Assembly: GCA_005503215.1 (NCBI GenBank)
Contig: SCNS01000021.1
Location: forward strand, 23,910 to 87,909
Length of the DNA: 64,000 nt
Source: Sphingomonadaceae bacterium 3R27C6
GTDB taxonomy: Bacteria; Pseudomonadota; Alphaproteobacteria; Sphingomonadales; Sphingomonadaceae
Direction: 5' to 3'
In this document: one piece after another, positions 52,066 through 60,810 of the stretch
How positions within the stretch are numbered: position 1 is the stretch's first letter
Layout: each line of letters starts with the position of its first letter
Program-made: the position numbers and the translations under genes
Notes under the pieces: generated by a model
Told to the model about the DNA's origin: nothing
What the model saw: only the letters and a program-made list of their open reading frames with translations
Database searches by the model: none

Positions 52066-52746
52066 ATGTCCGATCCCATCTCCCCTTTCCGGAATGTGCT
52101 GCTGCCGGTCGACGCTCCGCTTGCGCCGCACGCCAATCCGGTGACCGGGATATTGATGGGGCGTGGCGGTCCGCTGCGGCTGACGCTCGATGGTGTGGCG
52201 GTCGAGGGCGACATGCTGCTGATCCGCCCCGGCGTCGTGCATGCCATTGCCTTGCCCGCGCGCGGCGCCGATATCCTCTATCTCGATGGTCTCGCCTTTC
52301 CGTTCGACGTTCCGCTGGCGCGGGCGCTGGACGGGAAGCTGGCCGAACTGGCGGGCACAGTGCTCGATGGCGCGGGCGACGCCGCCGACGACCTGCGCGC
52401 GCGGTTGAGTGCCCCCGCCGCGTCACCATTGCCGCGCGTCGCCGATGCCGTGCGCGCGATCTATGCCGACCCGATGCGGCGCATGCCGCAGGACGAGCTG
52501 GCGCAGCGGCTCGGCATGGAACGCACGCGGGCCTTGCGCCTTTTCCTGGCGGCGACCGGGCAGGGCTTTCGCGAATTCAAGCGCTGGTCGGCGATGCAAT
52601 ATGCCGCGCAGCAGATGAAGCAGGGCGCGCTCGTTCGTACCGCGGCGATGGACGCCGGCTTTGCCGACACCGCGCATCTGTCGCGCGCCTTTCGCGAAAC
52701 CTTTGGCCTGACGCCGAGCGCGGCGATAAGCGCGCTCCCGTCATAG
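52066..52746 (+). CDS. AraC-family transcriptional regulator
   Basis: A 226-residue regulator. The N-terminal half is a short cupin-like ligand domain (GILMGRGGPLRLTLDGV, MLLIRPGVVHAIALP). The C-terminal AraC domain has the two helix-turn-helix units: DELAQRLGMERTRALRLFLAATGQGFREFKRW, then VRTAAMDAGFADTAHLSRAFRETFGLTPSAAI. The ligand is unknown. Neighbours that it could control are the SnoaL-like gene upstream and the MFS gene beyond it. The ATG at 52066 is preferred to an earlier TTG at 52030. Confidence 0.9.
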   Translation: MSDPISPFRNVLLPVDAPLAPHANPVTGILMGRGGPLRLTLDGVAVEGDMLLIRPGVVHAIALPARGADILYLDGLAFPFDVPLARALDGKLAELAGTVLDGAGDAADDLRARLSAPAASPLPRVADAVRAIYADPMRRMPQDELAQRLGMERTRALRLFLAATGQGFREFKRWSAMQYAAQQMKQGALVRTAAMDAGFADTAHLSRAFRETFGLTPSAAISALPS

Positions 52747-52751
52747 GAAGG

Positions 52752-53234
52752 TCAGGCGGGCCAGCGGTCGGTGTCGTGGTCGGGATGCTGGTGGTTGCTC
52801 GCCTTGATCGCGCCGACAAGGTTGCTCATTGTTTCTTCGGTCGTGCCCTCGGCCTTGATCGGCAGATGTTCGAACAGCGACAGCTGGCCTTCGACCCCGA
52901 ACTGGACTTGCGGCGGGAACGCCGACGGATCGTCGAACGATCCGGTCGTCAGGTTGATATGCTTGCTTTCGGCATAGTCATAGGTCAGCGGCGTCCCGCA
53001 ATCGCGGCAGAAACCGCGCGCCGCCTTGTCCGAACTGTTGAAGGTCGCAGGGCTCCCACGCGTCCATGTGATCGCGTCACGCGGCACGCCGATCAGCGCG
53101 ATGAAGAAATTGCCCGCCGCCTTCTGGCACATGCGGCAATGGCAGATGTGCGAGCTGTCGAGCACCGCGGTGACATGATAGCGCACCGCGCCGCACTGGC
53201 AGCCGCCCGACGCTTCGGTTTCGATCCTGTCCAT
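52752..53234 (-). CDS. GFA family zinc protein (glutathione-dependent formaldehyde-activating-like)
   Basis: A 160-residue zinc-binding protein of the CENP-V/GFA fold. The zinc cysteines are in GGCQCGAVRYHV, SSHICHCRMCQKAAGNFF and FCRDCGTPLTYDY. Some members bind glutathione-formaldehyde adducts, but most are uncharacterised. It is convergent with the AraC-type gene, six bases away, and upstream in the same direction as nothing closer than the GST gene (88 bases). The pairing with a GST suggests detoxification, but this is only context. Confidence 0.93.
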   Translation of the reverse strand: MDRIETEASGGCQCGAVRYHVTAVLDSSHICHCRMCQKAAGNFFIALIGVPRDAITWTRGSPATFNSSDKAARGFCRDCGTPLTYDYAESKHINLTTGSFDDPSAFPPQVQFGVEGQLSLFEHLPIKAEGTTEETMSNLVGAIKASNHQHPDHDTDRWPA

Positions 53235-53322
53235 GACGCCTTGCTATCAAAGCTGGCGGGGACTCACAATCGCGCAAGCGGGGAAGCGGTGCGCGGCGGC
53301 AATGCGCCGCGCACCCGTCCCA

Positions 53323-54027
53323 TCAGGCACCGTAACGCTCGATCACCTCGGCGAGCGGGATATGGCCGAGGCAGAGGCCGCTACCCGGTGCCGTCTCGCC
53401 GCTTTCGAGCGCGGTGGCATAGGCGACGGCCGGATCCGCCTCCAGCCTTGCGCGCAGCGCCGCGAGCTTCGGCCAGCGAACGGGCTCGGCGACCTCGTGA
53501 AACTCCAGCCAGCGCCCGACCCCGATGAACAGCGCGTCGGCCAGCGTCGGCCGGTCGCCGACCAGATAGCGGCCTTCGCCCACCATCGCCTCCAGCTTGT
53601 CGTGCCGTTCGATCACCGCCTCCTTGCCCCATTCGCGGAGCGACGCTTGCAGCGCGGGGCGCGGCGGGTCCATTTCGAGTGCGACCCAGAGTGGGGTGAA
53701 AGACCCCGTGAAGCCGGTGTTGATGAACGCCATGATCTGCCGCATCCGGTCGCCTTCGGGCGATAGCGGATCAAGGCTGATCCGCCGTTCGTCGTCGCGC
53801 GCCGCGAGCCAGTGGGCGATCGCCATGGTTTCGGTCAGCACTTTGCCCTGATCGGTAATCAGCGCCGGCGTCTCATGCCGGGCGTTGATGCGGGCATAGG
53901 CCGGCTCGCGCATTTCGCCGAGCATGTCGACGCGGCACAGGCGATAGGGTTTGCCCAGCCATTCGAGGGCCGCGACGAGACCCATGGAACTTCCCAGCGG
54001 GAAGCCATAGATAAGGATCGGTTCCAA
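53323..54027 (-). CDS. Glutathione S-transferase family protein
   Basis: A 234-residue GST. The N-terminal thioredoxin fold begins PILIYGFPLGSSMGLVAALEWLGKPYRLCRVDML, with ETPALITDQGKVLTETMAIAHWLA containing the cis-proline and the E-T/S-x-A-I glutathione site. The C-terminal helical domain has YLVGDRPTLADALFIGVGRW. The TTG at 54027 is the best start: GGAG lies seven bases ahead, and the GST fold begins right after it. It is divergent from an HxlR regulator at 54131, which probably controls it. Confidence 0.9.
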   Translation of the reverse strand: MEPILIYGFPLGSSMGLVAALEWLGKPYRLCRVDMLGEMREPAYARINARHETPALITDQGKVLTETMAIAHWLAARDDERRISLDPLSPEGDRMRQIMAFINTGFTGSFTPLWVALEMDPPRPALQASLREWGKEAVIERHDKLEAMVGEGRYLVGDRPTLADALFIGVGRWLEFHEVAEPVRWPKLAALRARLEADPAVAYATALESGETAPGSGLCLGHIPLAEVIERYGA

Positions 54028-54093
54028 TGTATTGCTCCATCTTCTTGAAGGGGAGCTGCGCAGCAAAACCAGATATAGGGCGCGCTATCGCCA

Positions 54094-54104
54094 CGTAAAT
54101 TACG
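54094..54104. promoter_or_regulatory. Short palindrome between GST and HxlR genes
   Basis: CGTAA-A-TTACG is an 11-bp perfect palindrome in an AT-rich spot 27 bases before the HxlR ATG and 67 bases before the GST start. A second GTAAC lies at 54114. It is a possible HxlR operator, weaker than the one at 21871. Confidence 0.35.
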
Positions 54105-54130
54105 CACCTTTTTGTAACCATGAGGCCCCG

Positions 54131-54484
54131 ATGAAAGATCTTGTTTCGCGCTGTCCGATCGAGGAAGTGATGCAGGTTCTGAGCGGCCGCTGGCCGACCT
54201 TGCTGATCTATTATCTGAGCGACGGGACGAAGCGGTTCAGCGACCTGCGCCGCGACAATCCGACGATTTCGCACAAGATGCTGACGCTCGAACTGCGCAA
54301 GCTCGAGGATGCGGGGATCGTCCAGCGCACCGAATTCGAGGGCTATCCCCGGCGGGTCGAATATGACCTGACCCCCGACGGCGAACGGCTCGTGCCGCTG
54401 ATCGACGCGCTGGGCGACTGGTGGGATGCAGTGACGGGCGAGGCCGATGCCAGCGCAACAATCGTCACTGCGACCAGCGGTTGA
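54131..54484 (+). CDS. HxlR-family transcriptional regulator
   Basis: A 117-residue winged-helix regulator of basic HxlR size. CPIEEVMQVLSGRWPTLLIYYLSDGTKRFSDLRR, PTISHKMLTLELRKLEDAGIV and YPRRVEYDLTPDGERLVPLIDALGDWW are the family core. Cysteine 8 sits where redox- or electrophile-sensing members react. The ATG at 54131 is inside a longer open frame that starts at 54032 but fits the family start. It is divergent from the GST gene and convergent with the YdeI-like gene. Confidence 0.9.
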   Translation: MKDLVSRCPIEEVMQVLSGRWPTLLIYYLSDGTKRFSDLRRDNPTISHKMLTLELRKLEDAGIVQRTEFEGYPRRVEYDLTPDGERLVPLIDALGDWWDAVTGEADASATIVTATSG

Positions 54485-54502
54485 AGCTCCTCCGCAGCGG
54501 CG

Positions 54503-55099
54503 TCACTTCGCTTTTTGCGGGTGAAAGGTTTCGCCGCGCGCCAGCATCGCGACCATGTCGGCGATCTTCTTTTTCCGCCCGGCCTCGGTCTTGATCGCAC
54601 CGAGACGGAAGATCAGCGCGAAGCGGTTCTGCGCGGTGAGCTTTTCCAGCATCGCCTTGGCCTCGGGTTCAGCATCGATCGCGGCCTGCAGATCGCCCGG
54701 AATTTCCGATCCCTTGACGCGATAGGCGCGGTCCCAGCGGCCATCGGCCTTCGCGGCCTCGACCTGTTTCAGCCCATGTTCGGTCATCCGCCCCTCGGCG
54801 GTCAGGCGCGCGACATTGTCGATATTGATCTGGCTCCAGACGCTCTTCGGCCCACGCGGCGTATAGCGTTGCAGGAAGCTTTTTTCGTCGAAGGATTTGC
54901 GGATCGCGTCGATCCATCCCCAACACAGCGCCACGTGGATCGCCTGTTCGGGCGTGATCGACGCGAGGCCCGATTTGACCTTGTGGATCTTGATCCACAC
55001 CTCGCGTTCGGTGGCGTGATGCGCGGCCAGCCAGTCATGGAAACCGTCCATGTCGACAAATTCGTGAACCATGTTGGGATCTACCTCGACGGCGGCCAT
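54503..55099 (-). CDS. YdeI/OmpD-associated family protein
   Basis: A 198-residue soluble protein. HDWLAAHHATEREVWIKIHKVKSG, EQAIHVALCWGWIDAIRKSFDEKSFLQRYTPRGPKSVWSQIN, and the tail FALIFRLGAIKTEAGRKKKIADMVAML are characteristic of YdeI (bacteriocin-protection-like) proteins, linked to resistance to peptide stress in enterobacteria; the biochemical activity is not known. It is convergent with the HxlR gene, 18 bases away. Upstream (55100-55293) the sequence is AT-rich with no gene seen. Confidence 0.9.
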   Translation of the reverse strand: MAAVEVDPNMVHEFVDMDGFHDWLAAHHATEREVWIKIHKVKSGLASITPEQAIHVALCWGWIDAIRKSFDEKSFLQRYTPRGPKSVWSQINIDNVARLTAEGRMTEHGLKQVEAAKADGRWDRAYRVKGSEIPGDLQAAIDAEPEAKAMLEKLTAQNRFALIFRLGAIKTEAGRKKKIADMVAMLARGETFHPQKAK

Positions 55100-55293
55100 G
55101 ACGCTATTCCATTCATAAATTCACTCCGGCATAAGATATTGAAAATTAAAAAATAGTCGAAGGAATTCGATTTGCGTTCGAGCCTCGCGCTTTCAGGACC
55201 GGGACCCTAGCCGCAGACCGCTTGCCGACAAATATCGCCAGTCGATTAAAGCGCGCCCACTATTCAACCTTGCTACGTCCGCTTCGCGCGACC

Positions 55294-55689
55294 TCAGACA
55301 CTCACCGCGACGACGGCTTCGATCTCCACGAGAGCATTGAAATGCAGCGGACCGGAGGGAACGATCGATCGTGCGGGGCGGTGCGTGCCAAAGAACGCCG
55401 CATAGGCCCGATTGACTTCGCCCCAATGCGCGACGTCGGTCACATAGACGGTGCACCGGACTATGTCGCCCGGCGAAGCGCCGACCACGCCGGCAATCGC
55501 CGCGATATTCCCGAGCGCAAAGTTGACCTGCTCGCCGACAGAACGGCTTTCGGGGTCGGGTGTTTCGCCGGTCACGCCGAGCTGGCCCGAAACATAAAGG
55601 GTGTCGCGGTGCAACATGGCCTGCGCATAATGCCCGCCGGAGGGCGGCGCTGCTGCGCAGCGTATCTCTGTCATTTTCTGAACCTTCAT
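55294..55689 (-). CDS. RidA/YjgF family protein
   Basis: A 131-residue protein (126 if the ATG of MTEIRCAAAP is used). YVSGQLGVTGET, VNFALGNIAAIAGVVGASPGDIVRCTVYVTD and FFGTHRPARSIVPSG mark the RidA fold; the arginine in FNALVEIEAVV-type members sits in the conserved IVRCTVYVTD part. RidA deaminates reactive enamine/imine intermediates released by PLP enzymes. It is 19 bases downstream of a DSD1-type PLP enzyme gene, so it probably clears that enzyme's imine product. Confidence 0.92.
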   Translation of the reverse strand: MKVQKMTEIRCAAAPPSGGHYAQAMLHRDTLYVSGQLGVTGETPDPESRSVGEQVNFALGNIAAIAGVVGASPGDIVRCTVYVTDVAHWGEVNRAYAAFFGTHRPARSIVPSGPLHFNALVEIEAVVAVSV

Positions 55690-55708
55690 CTCGATCTCCG
55701 AAAGTCGC

Positions 55709-56860
55709 TTACCATCCGCCGGTCCGCGGCCATTCTTCGGTCAGGTCCCCGCCGCGCAGCACGTCGTAGGAGGTGTAGGCCGCACAGGTCAGGCACGCGT
55801 GATTGGGCAGGATGCGGACGACGCTGCCGATCGGCAGGCGTTCGAACCAGCTTTCGTCGGGCACGGGCACGCCGCCATGTTCCTGATGCACGGTCACGAC
55901 CGCCAGCGATCCCAGCGGTTCGAGCGTTGCGGCGTCGCAGACCAGCCCATATCCCGCGTTGGGCATGAAGCGGTTGGCCCCGACATCCTTCGACAGCGCG
56001 AGCGCTCCGGCGTCGAGGATCAGGCCGGGGCTGGAACCGCGGCGCTGGTGGCCGATCACCGTCGCCAGCACCGAGACGGCAATATCCTCTTGCGCACAGA
56101 CGCCCCGCGATAATTGCGAAAGGTCGCAGAACAGGTAGATGCCCGCCCGCACTTCGGTCACGCCCCGCAATTGTTCGGCGAAAACCACCGTGGGGGTCGA
56201 GCCGACGCTGACGATGGGGCAGGTGTAACCGCGCGCGCGGAGCAATTCCGCCGATGCGACCGCCGCATGCCGTTCGACTTCGGCGAGCGCCCGGATCGGC
56301 GCGGGATCGTCGAACACGTAGCTATGCCCCGCGTGGGTCATCACGCCCATCAATTCGAGTTGCGGCGAACAGGCCGCAATTATCCCCGCGATCGCGACAA
56401 GCTCTTCCGACGCGGGTTCGGTGCCGCTGCGGTGTTCGCCGCAATCGACCTCGATCAGGACGCCAAAGCGCGCGCCGAGCGCCGCTGCGGCTTCTCCCAT
56501 CGCGGCCGCCGCGTCCCTGTCGTCGACGACAAGCAACAGTCGCGCGCCATGCTCGCGCTGGATGTGATGGACGCGCGCCAGTTTCGCGGGCGCGATCGCG
56601 GTCGAGTAGAGGATATCGCGCCAGCCCGCTGCGGCGAAATATTCGGCTTCGGCCAGCGTCGAGACGGTGATCGGCCCTTGCTCGCCGTTCGCCGCGATAC
56701 GCGCGACGTCGGTCGACTTGGCCGTCTTCAGATGCGGGCGCAACGTGACGCCCAGCGCGTCGCAGCGGGCACGCATGCGCGCGGCGTTGCGCTCCAGCCG
56801 GTCGGCGTCGAGAATCAGCCGCGGGGTGTTCAATCCCGCGAAGATGGTGGCCGCGCTCAT
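55709..56860 (-). CDS. DSD1-family PLP enzyme (D-threonine aldolase / D-serine dehydratase-like)
   Basis: A 383-residue alanine-racemase-fold PLP enzyme. LNTPRLILDADRLERNAARM and LRPHLKTAKS carry the Schiff-base lysine; VLIEVDCGEHRSG follows, with MGVMTHAGHSY, IVSVGSTPT and a C-terminal PNHACLTCAAY, whose histidine and cysteine match the zinc pair of eukaryotic-type D-serine dehydratase. Substrates are D-3-hydroxy amino acids, giving aldol cleavage or dehydration with imine release. It overlaps the HAD gene upstream as ATGA and precedes the RidA gene. The three make a plausible degradation unit. Confidence 0.92.
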   Translation of the reverse strand: MSAATIFAGLNTPRLILDADRLERNAARMRARCDALGVTLRPHLKTAKSTDVARIAANGEQGPITVSTLAEAEYFAAAGWRDILYSTAIAPAKLARVHHIQREHGARLLLVVDDRDAAAAMGEAAAALGARFGVLIEVDCGEHRSGTEPASEELVAIAGIIAACSPQLELMGVMTHAGHSYVFDDPAPIRALAEVERHAAVASAELLRARGYTCPIVSVGSTPTVVFAEQLRGVTEVRAGIYLFCDLSQLSRGVCAQEDIAVSVLATVIGHQRRGSSPGLILDAGALALSKDVGANRFMPNAGYGLVCDAATLEPLGSLAVVTVHQEHGGVPVPDESWFERLPIGSVVRILPNHACLTCAAYTSYDVLRGGDLTEEWPRTGGW

Positions 56861-57489
56861 GGGACCAACTCGCGCAGCGGATCGAGCGTATCGGCAATCA
56901 GGAACGGCCGCGCCGCGTCGGCGACAAAGGGCAGGCGGGCGCGGTTGTGCCAGAAAACCGGCATGCCGACGCCGGCCGCCCCGGGAATGTCCGCGGGCGA
57001 GCCCGCCACGAAAAGCGTCCGCGCGGGATCGGTGCCGAGCCGGTCCAGCACGGCGCGGTAGGATTGCGGTTGCGGTTTGTAATAGCCCGTTTCTTCGGAG
57101 GTCAGCACAACCGAAAAAGGCACGCCGACCCGTTCCGCAGCCTGCCGCCCCAAAACTGTCGAACAGTTCGTTATGACGCCGAGCGCTATTTTGCACGCGC
57201 TGAGATCGGCTAGTAGCTGTGGCGCCTCCGGCCAGGGCTGGAGCGTGTCCCAGTCGGCGACCAGCGCATCGGCCGCCGATGCCGCCACACCCGCCTTGAC
57301 GGCCGCCTCGCGGACGAGATCTTCATAGGGGCGGTAAGCGCCGCAACCATAGGTCAGCTCAAGATAGGCGCGGCGCCAGCGCAGCCCGTCGCTCGCCGAC
57401 CCGGCCGCCCGGTTCCAGACCGACCAGGAATCGAGAAGGGCGGTGAGAAGGTCGAAGACCACCGCTTCGACGGGAGCGAGCTGTTTCAT
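56857..57489 (-). CDS. HAD-superfamily hydrolase, haloacid-dehalogenase-like
   Basis: A 210-residue protein. Motif I is VVFDLLTALLDSW, with the nucleophile aspartate but leucine where phosphatases have the second aspartate, in the manner of type II dehalogenases (DxYGT), though here the Y-G is L-T. Motif II is GVITNCS, motif III is TGYYKPQPQSY with its lysine, and motif IV is FVAGSPADIPGAAGVGM. Substrate unknown. The ATG at 57489 fits the domain start. It is cotranslated with the DSD1-type gene (ATGA) and lies after the LysR gene on the same strand. Confidence 0.85.
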   Translation of the reverse strand: MKQLAPVEAVVFDLLTALLDSWSVWNRAAGSASDGLRWRRAYLELTYGCGAYRPYEDLVREAAVKAGVAASAADALVADWDTLQPWPEAPQLLADLSACKIALGVITNCSTVLGRQAAERVGVPFSVVLTSEETGYYKPQPQSYRAVLDRLGTDPARTLFVAGSPADIPGAAGVGMPVFWHNRARLPFVADAARPFLIADTLDPLRELVP

Positions 57490-57665
57490 TGATCGGGGTC
57501 CAAATTCAATACTGACGTCCAAGGACTGCTTCCGCAGGCTCGGGGTCGGGGATGCCGCCGGATGGCCCCGAGCGATTAGCAACGCCGCCGCCCGGCCGGC
57601 AAATGCCCGTTGCTGATGGTTTCATGCCGCCGCGTATGGACGTCGTTCGCATGCGCCATTCCCGT

Positions 57666-58568
57666 CTACGCCGTCGCCAGCTTCCAGAATGTTTCGGCCG
57701 ACGGCGATTGCCGGCCGCGCGGCCGATACAGTCTGACGTCGACCGGAATATCCCAGCGCGCATCGCCCGCCCGCACCAGCGCGCCCCGCTTCAACTCGTC
57801 CGCGACGATGCTCAGCGGCAGCCAGGCGAGTCCCTTTCCATCCCTTGCCATCCGCGCGAGGATCAGCGTGTGCGACGTGAACACGGGCGTGAAATTCGCC
57901 CGCATCGCGCTGGCATCAAGCATTGCCGACACGATACGATCCATCCCCGATTCCGCACCATAGGCCAGCAGATTGACCGGATGAGCAGCGTCGTCGGTGA
58001 GCGCGTGCAGCGGCGCGCCACCGGCTTCGCGCGGCGCGCTGACCGGCACCAGTGCATCGGATTCGAGCGATATCGACTGGAACCCCCCCCCATCGAGGAC
58101 CGACGGCGCGCCGGGATGGAAATAGCACAGGCAAAAATGGGCCTTTCCGCTGAGCATCATCTGTTCGGATGTGCCCATATTGTCGGCGGTCAGCTGGATC
58201 GGGATCGCGGTATCGGTCATCGCCTGAAGCGTCGCGAGCCATTGCGGGAAGAAGTTCAGCGCCAGGGCGTGCGTGACCAGTATCTTGACCATCGACGCCG
58301 ACGTGCCGGCAATCTCCTGCACTTCGCGTCGGCCATGTTCGATATCGCGCAGAACGGTTTCGGCGATGACCGCGAAGCGCTTGCCGGCGGGGGTCAGCAC
58401 CATCTGGTGCGTGCTGCGGTCGACCAGCTCCACGCCGAGCCATTCTTCGAGCGCGCGAATGCGGCGGCTGAAGGCCGGCTGCGTCACGCAGCGCGTCGAT
58501 GCCGCGCGCGAGAAGTTGCCCGCGTGTATCAAGGCACCGAAATCCTCAAGCCATGCCAGTTCCATCAC
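57666..58568 (-). CDS. LysR-family transcriptional regulator
   Basis: A 300-residue regulator. The N-terminal helix-turn-helix is MELAWLEDFGALIHAGNFSRAASTRCVTQPAFSRRIRALEEWLGVELVDR, and the substrate-binding domain begins after about residue 90 (VKILVTHALALNFFPQWLATLQ). The ligand is unknown. A run of nine C (58083-58091) lies in the coding part for DGGGFQ, and the frame is intact. It is followed by the HAD/DSD1/RidA unit on the same strand and is divergent from the S9 peptidase gene. It probably controls one or both. Confidence 0.93.
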   Translation of the reverse strand: MMELAWLEDFGALIHAGNFSRAASTRCVTQPAFSRRIRALEEWLGVELVDRSTHQMVLTPAGKRFAVIAETVLRDIEHGRREVQEIAGTSASMVKILVTHALALNFFPQWLATLQAMTDTAIPIQLTADNMGTSEQMMLSGKAHFCLCYFHPGAPSVLDGGGFQSISLESDALVPVSAPREAGGAPLHALTDDAAHPVNLLAYGAESGMDRIVSAMLDASAMRANFTPVFTSHTLILARMARDGKGLAWLPLSIVADELKRGALVRAGDARWDIPVDVRLYRPRGRQSPSAETFWKLATA

Positions 58569-58636
58569 TCATGCCCCTTCGGCCTCTTGGGAAGTTGTAG
58601 TGCAGCGACGGCCTGTGCCTACCCCTCCTGATAGGC

Positions 58637-58650
58637 ATGGATTGATCCAT
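58637..58650. promoter_or_regulatory. Palindrome between LysR and S9 peptidase genes
   Basis: ATGGAT-TG-ATCCAT is a perfect 14-bp palindrome 68 bases upstream of the LysR start and 75 bases upstream of the S9 peptidase start. It contains the T-N11-A (T638, A650 region) spacing expected for a LysR site only loosely. Direct binding is untested. Confidence 0.4.
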
Positions 58651-58725
58651 TTTGCGCATTGGAGCTCGTGCCGCCCGATCGGCAGATTGCGTGTGCAGAC
58701 AGGCTTGATTCAGGGGGCTTCGGGG

Positions 58726-60810
58726 ATGGGTTTCGACATTTTGTGGTGCGAGCCGCGCCATCGGGGCGGTCGTGCGGCGGTGTTCACGGCTGCGATACTT
58801 GCCGCAGCGATCATGGTTGGCGCCTTGCCGGCGGGCGGCGCGGAGTTGGAGCAACAGCCATCGCTGGTGCCGCGCGACGCGCTTTTTGCTTCGCCCACCT
58901 ATTCCGAACTTCAGATCAGCCCCGACGGCAAGCAACTGGCCTTTCTCCACCCGCTGAACGGCGTCCTCAACGTCTGGGTCGCGCCGCTCGACGATCCGAA
59001 GGCCGCCACCCCCGTCACCCGTTTCGACACGCGGCCGCCCGACAGTTTCCAGTGGAGCCCCGACGGGCGATACATATTGGTGCTGAAAGATGTCGGCGGC
59101 GAGGAGCATAGCCAGCTTTGGGTCGCGAACCTCGAAAAGCGCACGGTCGTCAATATGACCGCCGATCCCGCGGTGCAGACAAAGATCGTGAAGCTTTCGA
59201 AGCGCCGTCCCGGCGAAATCCTCGTCGGCATGAACATTCGCGACCGCCGCTATCGCGATATCTACCGGGTCGACCTCGCGTCCGGGCAGCGTACCGAGGT
59301 GCTCCGCAACGAGCGAAATTACATCGATGTCGTTGCCGATCCCGATTTCAACATCCGGCTGGGCGTCCGCGGCAATATCGACGGCTCGTCGACCTATTTT
59401 CGCCTCGACCCCGCCGGGCCGAGCGAGTTCATGACGATCCCGCTGGCGTCGCTGCGCAATTCCAAAATCCTTGGGCTCGACGGCGCGGGCAAGCTTTTGA
59501 TGTTCGACAGCCGGGCGAGCGACAAGGCGAACCTCGTCTCGGTCGATCTCGCAACGGGCAAGCAGACCTCGCTCGCCGCGTCCGGGCGTGCCGATATCGT
59601 CGATCCGCTGTTCGACGAAGCCAGCGGTATGCTGCTGGCGACGCGCGAGGACCCGCTCGTCAGTGAATGGACGGTGCGATCGGACGAGGTGCGCGCCGAG
59701 TTCGCGGCGCTTCAAGCGGCGGCCGCGGGGCCGTTCAAGATTGTCGATCAGACCCCCGACAATGCGCGCTGGCTGCTTCTCGAAACGGTTCCGAACCGCC
59801 CCGACCGCTATAGCTGGTGGAACCGCAAGGACCGGACGCTCGTGCCGCTGCTTTCGACGCGGCCCGATCTCGACAAACAGGCGCTCGCGCGCCGGCTTCC
59901 CGTAACGATCGCGTCGCGCGACGGGCTGAACCTGCCGAGTTACCTGACGCTGCCGACGAACGCGAAACTTGGCGCCGACGGGATGCCCGTCACCCCTGTT
60001 CCGATGGTGCTGCTCGTCCACGGTGGCCCCTGGCTTCGCGACGACATGGCCTTTGATCCGCAGCACGCCTGGCTCGCCGACCGCGGCTATGCGGTGCTGT
60101 CCGTAAATTTCCGTGCGTCGGGGGGCTTCGGCAGCGACTTCATGGCGAAGGGCGACAGGAAATGGTCGGAAACGATGCACGACGACCTGCTCGACGGCGT
60201 GCAGTGGGCGATCGACAAAGGCGTGACCGCGAAGGACCGCGTTGCGGTGATGGGGCTGTCCTATGGCGGCTATTCGACGCTCGTATCGCTGAGCTTTACG
60301 CCCGACACCTTCCAGTGCGGCGTCGACCTCGCGGGACCGAGCAATCTGGTAAAGCAAGTCGCAGGGATGCCCGATTGGTGGACCTGGCAGCGTCCGCAGT
60401 TCGTCAATCGCGTCGGCGATCCGGCGACAAAGGAGGGCGCGGCCGACCTGATGCGGCGCTCGCCGATCGCGCGTGTCGATGCGATTTCGAAGCCGCTGCT
60501 GGTGACGAACGGCGCCAACGACCCGCGCATCTTTCCGAGCCAGTCGGAAGAGATTGTCGATGCGCTGAAGGCGCGCGGCAAGCCGGTGACCTATGCCTTT
60601 TACCCCGACGAGGGCCATGTCTATGCGAAGGACGCGACGAACATCTCCTTCGCGGCGATCGCCGAGCATTTCCTATCGAAATGCCTCGGCGGGCCTGCCG
60701 AACCCTATGGCGACGATCTTACCGGGTCGCAGGTCGAATTGAAGACTGGCGCCGGCTTTGTCCCCGGTCTCGAGCGGGCCCTTGAGGTCGGGCGAAGTAG
60801 CGGTCGCTAG
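58726..60810 (+). CDS. Exported S9 family (prolyl oligopeptidase) serine peptidase
   Basis: A 694-residue protein with an N-terminal signal segment (about residues 15-40, AAVFTAAILAAAIMVGALPAGGA). A beta-propeller region follows (about 50-400, with repeated SPDG/LDxxxGK strands such as FQWSPDGRYILVL), then the alpha/beta-hydrolase domain. The triad is Ser512 in GLSYGGYS, Asp599 in NGANDPRI and His631 in DEGHVYA. VLLVHGGPWLRDD forms the oxyanion part. It would cleave short peptides in the periplasm. The ATG at 58726 gives the signal; frames open further upstream lack it. It is convergent with the FAD oxidoreductase gene, overlapping by four bases. Confidence 0.95.
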   Translation: MGFDILWCEPRHRGGRAAVFTAAILAAAIMVGALPAGGAELEQQPSLVPRDALFASPTYSELQISPDGKQLAFLHPLNGVLNVWVAPLDDPKAATPVTRFDTRPPDSFQWSPDGRYILVLKDVGGEEHSQLWVANLEKRTVVNMTADPAVQTKIVKLSKRRPGEILVGMNIRDRRYRDIYRVDLASGQRTEVLRNERNYIDVVADPDFNIRLGVRGNIDGSSTYFRLDPAGPSEFMTIPLASLRNSKILGLDGAGKLLMFDSRASDKANLVSVDLATGKQTSLAASGRADIVDPLFDEASGMLLATREDPLVSEWTVRSDEVRAEFAALQAAAAGPFKIVDQTPDNARWLLLETVPNRPDRYSWWNRKDRTLVPLLSTRPDLDKQALARRLPVTIASRDGLNLPSYLTLPTNAKLGADGMPVTPVPMVLLVHGGPWLRDDMAFDPQHAWLADRGYAVLSVNFRASGGFGSDFMAKGDRKWSETMHDDLLDGVQWAIDKGVTAKDRVAVMGLSYGGYSTLVSLSFTPDTFQCGVDLAGPSNLVKQVAGMPDWWTWQRPQFVNRVGDPATKEGAADLMRRSPIARVDAISKPLLVTNGANDPRIFPSQSEEIVDALKARGKPVTYAFYPDEGHVYAKDATNISFAAIAEHFLSKCLGGPAEPYGDDLTGSQVELKTGAGFVPGLERALEVGRSSGR

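Noticed and set aside
58083..58091. Run of nine C in the LysR gene as a phase-variation tract
   Set aside because: The frame is intact and codes for glycines; only one such tract is present. It may be a sequencing risk but is not evidence of switching.
58546..60669. A 700-codon open frame antisense to the S9 peptidase
   Set aside because: The plus-strand peptidase has all catalytic motifs; the antisense product has no recognisable fold.
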